Shown here in pieces: positions 1 to 5,273 of a stretch of DNA of 5,273 nt (within the stretch, counting starts at the first letter, position 1; each line of letters starts with the position of its first letter). The position numbers and the translations under genes were made by a program. The stretch comes from JBEKYH01 sp049511115 (GTDB lineage: Bacteria > Planctomycetota > Phycisphaerae > Tepidisphaerales > Tepidisphaeraceae), in assembly GCA_049511115.1 (NCBI GenBank), contig JBEKYH010000377.1, positions 1-5,273 of the forward strand. The letters run 5' to 3'. A model generated the notes under the pieces. That model was not told where the DNA came from and did no database searches. It was given only the letters and a program-made list of their open reading frames with translations.

Positions 1-1154
1 AGGGACAGGCCAATCAGCGCCATCGTCAAGGTGTGTTGGATGCCGTAGTGCTGCGCGATAGCGCCGGCGATCACCGGCGCAATGCCGCCACCGAAGATCT
101 CGCCTGAGCCGACGATGATTCCAGTGGTCGATGAGACCAGGCCCGTGGGCGCCGCTTCCGCGGCCATCGGCCCGGTGATCAGGCCCAGCAATCCAAAACA
201 GAAGAAGCACGCCACGAACAGCAGCACAAATAGCACCCGCAACGAGGTCCCGCCATGGGCGAAGGCGTAGACGAAGATGGCCCCGACCAGAAAACCCATC
301 ACGGCGACGGTCTTGCGGCCGAGCAGATCCGATAGTCCCGGTAATACCATCTGGCCGAGGAAGCCGCCAAAACCGATCGCTGAGGTCACGAAGCCCATTT
401 GCGCCGTGCTGAGCTTGAGGTAGTCCACCAGATAGCTCGGTACCATGGCGCTGAGGGTGAAAATGCCGCTCATGGCGCACAGCAGCCCAAGCATCGCCAG
501 CGGCACGTTGCGGTGCCTGAACAGGTCTCCGATCCGAGCCCGCGGCGCCAGCGTCGCCGCATCGGCGGCAAGATGCATCGGCTCACGAATCGTTCGCGCC
601 AGCAGCACTGCCAAAATCAATCCGGGTATCGCGACCAGCACAAAAATCCAGCGCCAGCTCATGACCTGCAGCAGTTGCGTGGCGACGATCGGACCCAGTG
701 CCAGACCGAACAAGGGAAAGGTGCTCTGCTGAAACCCGAGGTTGAAGCCGCGACGCGAGGGCTTGGACGCATCATTGGCGGTGGCAAAACTGGTCGGGCA
801 GAACGAGCCCTCACTGATACCCATGATGGTTCGAATCACCAGTAGGCTCCAGAGCCCGCTAGCGTAGCCGCTTAGGCCGGAGAGCACGGAGAAGGCCAAC
901 ATCGACGGTATCAGCACCCGTCGTCGTCCCAACCGGTCTGACAGACCGCCGCCGACCACCGCGAACACGCCCCAGGCGATACCCAACGCTCCGACGATGC
1001 TGCCGAGATCCTGATAGTTCAGATGCAGCTCCCGCATCATCGCAGGAAAGAGCGGTGCGATGATCCAGCGGTCGAGCCCCACCAGGCCGAAGCCGAGCGC
1101 CAGCAGCGTCACCGCCTTACATTCGTACGCGGTATCCCATTTCTGGGTAGTCAT
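1..1154 (-). CDS. MFS transporter, probable aromatic-acid or anion permease (3' end cut off by window)
   Basis: Inner-membrane secondary transporter of the major facilitator superfamily, probably importing the aromatic substrate of this operon. I translated the minus strand by eye from an ATG at 1154; the frame stays open for 384 codons to the window edge, so the C-terminus is missing (family members are usually 400-450 residues). Visible features are a first membrane helix at about 13-36 with a charged LDRW, a textbook MFS motif A in the helix 2-3 loop (GLSDRLGRRR, residues 70-79), and many hydrophobic segments. A central hydrophilic loop lies at about 188-213, and a second-half motif A copy (LPGLSDLLGRK) at 271-281. 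The start overlaps the stop of the SnoaL-like gene as ATGA. No good Shine-Dalgarno is visible, so translation is probably coupled. The fold is certain; the substrate is inferred only from the neighbours. The general look fits the anion:cation or aromatic acid:H+ symporter groups, but I cannot assign one. Confidence 0.93.
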   Translation of the reverse strand, partial: MTTQKWDTAYECKAVTLLALGFGLVGLDRWIIAPLFPAMMRELHLNYQDLGSIVGALGIAWGVFAVVGGGLSDRLGRRRVLIPSMLAFSVLSGLSGYASGLWSLLVIRTIMGISEGSFCPTSFATANDASKPSRRGFNLGFQQSTFPLFGLALGPIVATQLLQVMSWRWIFVLVAIPGLILAVLLARTIREPMHLAADAATLAPRARIGDLFRHRNVPLAMLGLLCAMSGIFTLSAMVPSYLVDYLKLSTAQMGFVTSAIGFGGFLGQMVLPGLSDLLGRKTVAVMGFLVGAIFVYAFAHGGTSLRVLFVLLFVACFFCFGLLGLITGPMAAEAAPTGLVSSTTGIIVGSGEIFGGGIAPVIAGAIAQHYGIQHTLTMALIGLS

Positions 1155-1639
1155 GGTTGTGGCGCCCGCAGCGCCGCAGGAACCGGCTCCGGAATCGTGG
1201 CCGGATCCCAGTGCTCATACAGCTTGCCGTCCTTGACGCGCCAGGCATCGAACCAGAAAGACTCATAGGTCCCGCCCGGATTTTGTGGGTCTGGTGAATT
1301 GCGCAGCTGCAACACGACGACGTAATCGCCGTCGACGAATATCCTGTAGGTGGGATCGCCTGCCGGACGCTGTGCGGCCCCGGGCGCGCTCGGCGGCTGT
1401 CCCGCACGCAGGATCTTGAGATAGGCGACAAAGGCTTCCTTACCGCTCAATCCGTTGATCTCTCCGAAACGCTTGAAGCTTGGATTGTGCTGCACATAGT
1501 TCGGATGCATGAGCGACGCTCGCTCCTCAGCTGTCACGCCGTCGCGAAAGAAGGCCAGCGCAAGCTGTCGGATCGTCTCCCGCTGCTCCTGTTGAGGATC
1601 GACTTCGGCAGTTTCGCTGCCCGGCAGTCTATGCGGCAT
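1151..1639 (-). CDS. SnoaL-like / NTF2-like family protein
   Basis: Small soluble protein of 162 residues with the cone-shaped NTF2/SnoaL-like fold; cytoplasmic, no signal peptide. It resembles the predicted SnoaL-like aldol-condensation family (COG4922-type). The signs are an N-terminal helical part (about 17-45), then YVQHNP at 48-53, a central FVDGDYVVV strand at 101-109, and a C-terminal DAWRVKDGKLYEHWD at 131-145. These His and Asp residues line the pocket in this family. The frame is open upstream to 1738, but I chose the ATG at 1639 because GGGAG lies 8 nt before it and the upstream residues are basic and unlike the family. The gene overlaps the dioxygenase by 11 nt and the transporter by 4 nt, so it is surely co-expressed with them. 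The family includes cyclases, isomerases and hydrolases as well as binding proteins. Its reaction here is unknown; action on a ring-cleavage product or on the upstream aromatic substrate is inference. Confidence 0.88.
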   Translation of the reverse strand: MPHRLPGSETAEVDPQQEQRETIRQLALAFFRDGVTAEERASLMHPNYVQHNPSFKRFGEINGLSGKEAFVAYLKILRAGQPPSAPGAAQRPAGDPTYRIFVDGDYVVVLQLRNSPDPQNPGGTYESFWFDAWRVKDGKLYEHWDPATIPEPVPAALRAPQP

Positions 1640-2537
1640 GCGACGCACTCCCGGTTGCGACGGCCAGCGCGGCCGGACGCGGATTGAGGACAAAATCGTA
1701 TTGCAACGTGTAGTACGGCGCGGCGCTGGCCTTGCCATCCGGGGCGATTGAGCCCGCCTCGTGCCGCCGATAAGTGCCGAGCAGCGAGGACCTCACGCCA
1801 AAGACCGCGTCGGAATCGAGATAAATGTCGTCGTTGCGGAACACATGGGTGACGAGCTTTTCGTAGCCCGGCGCGACGATCATGAAGTGGATATGCGCCG
1901 GACGCCACGGATGCCGGCCGGTGGCCTCGAGCATGCGGCCCACCGGCCCGTCGGAGGGTATCGGATAGGCCACCGGCAGGATGGTCTTGAAGTAAACGCG
2001 GCCCTGCGCATCAGAGTGCAAGATGCCTCGGGCCCGGGGGACATCATTGCGCTCGTACTGCACGTCGTAGAATCCCGCCTCGTCGGATTGCCAGACATCA
2101 ACCGAGGCGCCAGGTACAGGCTCGCCGTGCACCCCGCGCAGCGTGGCGTCGACAAAGCACGGCTCGCCCCGCGCACCATTGGCGATGTCGGCGCCAAGTG
2201 CATACTCGGGCGCGCCGTCAACGTGGAATGGACCAAAAACCGTCGCCTCAGTGCAGGCAGCGGGCTTGCGCTGGTTCTGGGCGATCACCAGCATCGACAG
2301 ACCCAGAACATCCGACAACAGGATGAATTCCTGGCGCTTGCCGCTGGTCATGTTCCCCACGGCCGTCAGAAATGCAATGCCATCGAACCATTCCGACTCG
2401 GACAGCTCCACCTCGCGGGCGAAGTCGTGCAGATGCTGCACCAGTGAGGCCATGATGCGCTTGAGGCGCGGATTGGAAGTGTTCTGCATGCGCCTGAGGG
2501 CTTCCGCCGTGATCGTGTTTTCATCCAGATTCAACAC
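1629..2537 (-). CDS. Intradiol ring-cleavage dioxygenase, probable hydroxyquinol 1,2-dioxygenase
   Basis: Non-haem Fe(III) enzyme that splits a catechol-type ring between the two adjacent hydroxyls. With hydroxyquinol as substrate the product is maleylacetate. The 302-residue length fits the family (about 280-310). An N-terminal helical dimerisation domain (about 20-95) precedes the beta-sandwich catalytic domain (about 96-285). The four expected iron ligands are present: Tyr157 (GFYDVQY), Tyr191 (PVAYPIP), and His215 and His217 (RPAHIHF), with the conserved Arg212. The segment YLDSDAVFGVRSSL (239-252) and the nearby THVFRNDD are typical of the hydroxyquinol/chlorocatechol branch rather than classical catechol dioxygenases. 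The adjacent maleylacetate reductase favours hydroxyquinol over catechol. Translation starts at GTG (2537), with GGAGG 7 nt upstream. The next codon is TTG, a less well spaced alternative. The 3' end overlaps the SnoaL-like gene. Chlorocatechol or 6-chlorohydroxyquinol substrates cannot be excluded. Confidence 0.93.
   Translation of the reverse strand: MLNLDENTITAEALRRMQNTSNPRLKRIMASLVQHLHDFAREVELSESEWFDGIAFLTAVGNMTSGKRQEFILLSDVLGLSMLVIAQNQRKPAACTEATVFGPFHVDGAPEYALGADIANGARGEPCFVDATLRGVHGEPVPGASVDVWQSDEAGFYDVQYERNDVPRARGILHSDAQGRVYFKTILPVAYPIPSDGPVGRMLEATGRHPWRPAHIHFMIVAPGYEKLVTHVFRNDDIYLDSDAVFGVRSSLLGTYRRHEAGSIAPDGKASAAPYYTLQYDFVLNPRPAALAVATGSASHAA
1648..1652 (-). promoter_or_regulatory. Ribosome binding site of the SnoaL-like gene
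   Basis: GGGAG on the minus strand, 8 nt before the ATG at 1639 and inside the last codons of the dioxygenase gene. It supports the short start of the SnoaL-like gene over the longer open frame. Confidence 0.65.
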
Positions 2538-2544
2538 AGACTAG

Positions 2545-2549
2545 CCTCC
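2545..2549 (-). promoter_or_regulatory. Ribosome binding site of the dioxygenase gene
   Basis: GGAGG on the minus strand, 7 nt before the GTG at 2537. It is the strongest Shine-Dalgarno in the window and settles the non-ATG start. The spacing to the following TTG codon (10 nt) is less favourable. It lies in the 59-nt gap after the maleylacetate reductase, which otherwise holds no clear hairpin or promoter. Confidence 0.75.
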
Positions 2550-2596
2550 AACTCTTGCTGCAGCACGCTAGGCTGCGCCGCGGAATCTCAGATCTC

Positions 2597-3655
2597 TCAC
2601 GCGGGCCGCCTGCCTTCCCAGGCATCCTGCAACAGCGCACGCACGGCGTCGTGCTCGATCGGCCGGGGATTCCAATATGGATTGGCAAGCGCGAGATCCG
2701 CCGCTCGATCCAGCTCGGACTCCGCCATGCCCAGTTCACGCAACGAGTGCGGAACGTCATCCCCGCGGCTCAGATCGAACAATGCGCCGGCCGCATGATC
2801 GGCGTGCAGGGCGCGGCGCATTCGCACGAGCGCGGCGGGTATGGCCGGGGCGTTATAGGCAATGGCGTGCGGCAGTACGACCGTGTGTACTTCGGCATGC
2901 GGCAGATTGAAGCTGCCGCCCAATGTATGGCAGAGCTTATGATGCAATGCCATGCCGACATTGCCGAGCACGACCCCGCACAGCCATGCGCCGTACAAGG
3001 CCTGCGAGCGCGCCTCCAGATCCCGGGCGTCGTGCCGCAGCTGCGGCAATGCGCTCGAGATAGCGCGAATGCCCTCCTCAGCCATCAGATCCATGATCGG
3101 GTTGCTGTCCTGGGCATAAAGCCCTTCCGCCGCGTGCGCGAGCGCATTGACGGCGCTCGTGACGGACAGTTTCAACGGCAGGCTGAGCGTGAGCTCGGGA
3201 TCGTAAATCACCGTGCGAGGCAGCACGCGCGGGTCGCGTCCGGTGCGCTTCACGCCCGCCTCCGTCAGCCCATAGATCGAGGTCATCTCGGAGCCGGCAT
3301 ACGTGGTCGGAATGGCGAGGATCGGCAGCCCCGACTCCAATGCAATGACCTTGCCGAGACCGGTCGTCGACCCGCCGCCAATGGTCACCGCGCAATCGGC
3401 GCCCAACTCGCGCGCCCGCTCGCGCGCCTCACGGGCTGTCTCGAGCGGCACGTGCATCACGGCCTTGGAATAGATCCCCACCGCAATGGCGCCAAGCTGC
3501 TGCGCCACTCGTTTTGCGTCGGGCGCCTGCTCTGGAGTCGACAGTACCAGCGCCCTGCTCGCCCCCAACAATTCAATCTCGCGCGGCAGGTGCGCGAGCG
3601 CGCCGGCACCGAACACGACGCGCATGGACTGCGCGATGTAGGTGAACTTCCTCAT
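2597..3655 (-). CDS. Maleylacetate reductase (iron-containing alcohol dehydrogenase fold)
   Basis: NAD(P)H-dependent reduction of maleylacetate to 3-oxoadipate, the step after hydroxyquinol ring cleavage; cytoplasmic. The 352-residue length is normal for the family. The N-terminal dinucleotide-binding domain carries IGGGSTTGLGK (92-102) and AIPTTYAGSEMT (114-125). The C-terminal helical domain carries NALAHAAEGLYA (170-181), HHKLCHTLGGSFNLPHAE (238-255) and VVLPHAIAYN (259-268). Histidines 174, 243 and 253 match metal-site positions of group III alcohol dehydrogenases. The usual Asp of the DxxxH motif is Asn170, as I recall for maleylacetate reductases. The frame is open upstream to 3907, but ATG 3655 is preferred: the product then begins MRKFTYIAQ, directly before the conserved RVVFGAG strand, and avoids a long overlap with the aldehyde dehydrogenase. 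No strong Shine-Dalgarno is visible. The gene follows the dehydrogenase by 26 nt, so coupling is likely. Confidence 0.94.
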   Translation of the reverse strand: MRKFTYIAQSMRVVFGAGALAHLPREIELLGASRALVLSTPEQAPDAKRVAQQLGAIAVGIYSKAVMHVPLETAREARERARELGADCAVTIGGGSTTGLGKVIALESGLPILAIPTTYAGSEMTSIYGLTEAGVKRTGRDPRVLPRTVIYDPELTLSLPLKLSVTSAVNALAHAAEGLYAQDSNPIMDLMAEEGIRAISSALPQLRHDARDLEARSQALYGAWLCGVVLGNVGMALHHKLCHTLGGSFNLPHAEVHTVVLPHAIAYNAPAIPAALVRMRRALHADHAAGALFDLSRGDDVPHSLRELGMAESELDRAADLALANPYWNPRPIEHDAVRALLQDAWEGRRPA

Positions 3656-3681
3656 GTCTGGCGGCGCGGTGGAACCTGCAC

Positions 3682-5196
3682 TCAGCGCGGGTACCAAGGC
3701 GCGATCGGCGCATCCACATTGACCCATACGGATTTGACCTGGGTGTATTCGCGCATGGCGTCGAATCCCATGTCGCGGCCATAGCCGGAGAGCCCCGTGC
3801 CTCCGAACGGCGAGCCTGGATGTACGCGTTTGTAGCAATTGATCCAAACCATCCCACTGTGCATGTCGCGCGCAAACCGATGCGCACGCGCCAAATCGCG
3901 GGTCCACAGACCGCCGCCCAGGCCGTAGTCGGTTCCATTGGCGAACTGCAGCGCTTCCTCATCGCTGCCGAAGGTCAGCACCGTCACGAAGGGTCCAAAC
4001 ACCTCCTCCTGCGCGACCCGGTCCCGGTATGAAGCCGCGCGCACGATCGTGGGTTCCACGTAGAAACCCTCTGCCAGCGCCTCGTCCCGCGGCGGCGTGC
4101 CGCCCAGCAGTACGGCCCCGCCTTGCTCGCGCGCCGTCGCGACATAGCCGAGCACGCGATCGCGATGCTGCATGCTCGTAAGCGGCCCCATCTCGGTGCT
4201 CGGATCGAGCGGGTTGCCCAGGCGTATCGATTTCGCCAGGCTAATGAAGCGCTCGAGAAATTCATCCGCGATGCGCTCGTGCAGCAACAGTCGCGCCCCG
4301 GCAATGCAGGCTTGGCCCTGATTGTGAAAAATCGCCCAGGCAGAACCATTGACGGCGGCCGTCAGATTCGCGTCCTCGAAAACGATATTCGCGCCCTTGC
4401 CGCCGAGTTCCAGCTGCACCTTCTTCAGATTACCGGCCGAGGCCTGTACGATGCGGCGGCCCACGGCGGTCGAGCCCGTGAAGGAGATCTTGGCGATCTG
4501 CGGATGCTCCGCGATGTACTGCCCGGCCACCGCTCCCCGGCCCGGGACGATGTTGACCACGCCCTCTGGCATCCCGCACTCCGCCATGAGTTCGGCAATC
4601 TTCAGCGACGTCAGCGGCGTGATCTCGGCGGGCTTCATCACGACGCAATTGCCGGCTGCCAGCGCCGGAGCCATTTTCCAGCTGGTGAACATCAGTGGAA
4701 AATTCCACGGTACCACCTGGCCGACGATGCCAACGGGTTCGCGGGTGAGGTAGTTCAGAAAGCCGCTCTCGACCGGCACTACCGAGCCTTCAAACTTATC
4801 GGCCATGCCGCCGAAGTAACGAAAGCACAGAGCGGTGCGCGGCACATCGAGCGCGCGCGAATCGCGCAGCGGATGTCCGGTGTCCAACGACTCGAGCCGG
4901 GCGAGTTCCTCCAAGTTCGCTTCAATACGCTCGGCCAGGCGCAGCAGAATCCGCCCGCGATCGGTCGCGCTGGTGCGACTCCAGGCGGGAAACGCTGCGC
5001 GTGCCGCGGCGACGGCACGGTCGATGTCGACCTTATCGGCCATCGCGACATCCGCAATGGGCGTATTGTCATGCGGATTGACCGAGGTCAGGGTCTCCCC
5101 GCCCGCAGCGTCGACGAATTTGCCACCAATGAACAACTGATGTCGGATCGACGTCTTCAGACCTGCCCCCGACTGGGCACGTTCGGTGCTGCTCAT
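3682..5196 (-). CDS. NAD(P)-dependent aldehyde dehydrogenase
   Basis: Oxidises an aldehyde to the carboxylic acid with NAD(P)+; cytoplasmic. From ATG 5196 the product is 504 residues, normal for the superfamily. All hallmarks are intact: the oxyanion Asn165 (PWNFP), cofactor-binding Lys188 (KPAE), the GSTAVG turn (241-246), the general base Glu263 (LELGGK), the nucleophile Cys297 (NQGQACIAG), Glu398 (EEVFGPF) and the PFGG segment (463-466). An in-frame ATG at 5262 would add 22 residues (MTVSHCALFN...) unlike the family, in a more AT-rich stretch resembling promoter DNA, so I prefer 5196. Neither start has a clear Shine-Dalgarno. It is the first recognisable gene of the array, 26 nt before the maleylacetate reductase. 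The family covers betaine, benzaldehyde, vanillin and hydroxymuconic semialdehyde enzymes. Substrate cannot be read from motifs; an aromatic aldehyde upstream of hydroxyquinol is inferred from context. Confidence 0.93.
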   Translation of the reverse strand: MSSTERAQSGAGLKTSIRHQLFIGGKFVDAAGGETLTSVNPHDNTPIADVAMADKVDIDRAVAAARAAFPAWSRTSATDRGRILLRLAERIEANLEELARLESLDTGHPLRDSRALDVPRTALCFRYFGGMADKFEGSVVPVESGFLNYLTREPVGIVGQVVPWNFPLMFTSWKMAPALAAGNCVVMKPAEITPLTSLKIAELMAECGMPEGVVNIVPGRGAVAGQYIAEHPQIAKISFTGSTAVGRRIVQASAGNLKKVQLELGGKGANIVFEDANLTAAVNGSAWAIFHNQGQACIAGARLLLHERIADEFLERFISLAKSIRLGNPLDPSTEMGPLTSMQHRDRVLGYVATAREQGGAVLLGGTPPRDEALAEGFYVEPTIVRAASYRDRVAQEEVFGPFVTVLTFGSDEEALQFANGTDYGLGGGLWTRDLARAHRFARDMHSGMVWINCYKRVHPGSPFGGTGLSGYGRDMGFDAMREYTQVKSVWVNVDAPIAPWYPR

Positions 5197-5232
5197 TGAG
5201 GTCTTGGTAGTAATGCTGTGCTGCTGGTCGAT

Positions 5233-5262
5233 GTTAAAAAGGGCACAATGCGAAACTGTCAT
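5233..5262 (-). promoter_or_regulatory. Possible sigma-70-type promoter upstream of the aldehyde dehydrogenase
   Basis: On the minus strand ATGACA (5262-5257, five of six matches to TTGACA) is followed after 18 nt by TTTAAC (5238-5233, four of six matches to TATAAT). The surroundings are AT-richer than the genes. It would give a short leader before ATG 5196 and overlaps the alternative start at 5262. The match is weak and could be chance. No clear operator is seen, and the window ends 11 nt further upstream. Confidence 0.28.
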
Positions 5263-5273
5263 CCGCAGCGCCC

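Noticed and set aside
399..845. Plus-strand open frame of 148 codons opposite the transporter
   Set aside because: The minus strand here reads as a continuous MFS transporter with motif A. The plus-strand product is low-complexity Arg/Gln/His-rich.
1640..1738. Upstream extension of the SnoaL-like gene by 33 codons
   Set aside because: The extension is Arg/Pro-rich, unlike the family, and overlaps the dioxygenase deeply. A GGGAG site fits the ATG at 1639.
1761..2447. Plus-strand open frame of 228 codons opposite the dioxygenase
   Set aside because: It is fully antisense to the dioxygenase and shows no family motif, so it is treated as a shadow.
2538..2596. Possible hairpin or internal promoter in the gap before the dioxygenase
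   Set aside because: Only short palindromes (GCTGCAGC, CCGCGG) and a 5-bp CTAGC/GCTAG pairing are present. There is no T-run and no convincing -35/-10 pair.
2555..3784. Plus-strand open frame of 409 codons opposite the maleylacetate reductase
   Set aside because: It lies antisense to a gene with clear family motifs, and its product is rich in Arg, His and Gln with no recognisable domain. Long antisense frames are expected in GC-rich DNA.
4123..5199. Plus-strand open frame of 358 codons opposite the aldehyde dehydrogenase
   Set aside because: It is antisense to an intact aldehyde dehydrogenase. The Arg/His-rich product without domains looks like a codon-bias shadow.

Overview
The window is a GC-rich stretch of bacterial chromosome or plasmid. 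Gene style (tight spacing, GTG and ATG starts, ATGA overlaps) and protein families fit a soil or water proteobacterium, but the sequence alone does not fix the genus. All convincing genes lie on the minus strand and read from the right end of the window to the left. They form one compact array with the look of a single operon for breakdown of an aromatic compound.

In transcription order the layout is: (1) an NAD(P)-dependent aldehyde dehydrogenase, 3682-5196; (2) an iron-alcohol-dehydrogenase-fold maleylacetate reductase, 2597-3655, after a 26-nt gap; (3) an intradiol ring-cleavage dioxygenase of the hydroxyquinol 1,2-dioxygenase type, 1629-2537, after a 59-nt gap; (4) a small SnoaL/NTF2-like protein, 1151-1639, overlapping the dioxygenase by 11 nt; (5) a major facilitator superfamily transporter, 1-1154, overlapping the SnoaL-like gene by 4 nt (ATGA) and cut off by the left edge of the window. 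No stretch over 300 bases lacks a gene, and I see no RNA genes, mobile elements, CRISPR arrays or convincing terminators.

The central pair is diagnostic by family knowledge. Hydroxyquinol (1,2,4-trihydroxybenzene) is ring-cleaved to maleylacetate, which the reductase converts to 3-oxoadipate for the beta-ketoadipate route. The aldehyde dehydrogenase probably oxidises an aromatic or side-chain aldehyde upstream of hydroxyquinol. The transporter probably imports the aromatic substrate. The role of the SnoaL-like protein is unknown. The hydroxylase that would make hydroxyquinol, and any regulator, are not in the window and may lie to either side.

I found no clearly undescribed system. The most interesting item is the SnoaL-like gene locked by overlaps between the ring-cleavage enzyme and the transporter. 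The right edge (5197-5273) is relatively AT-rich, carries a possible promoter, and bears on where the aldehyde dehydrogenase really starts.
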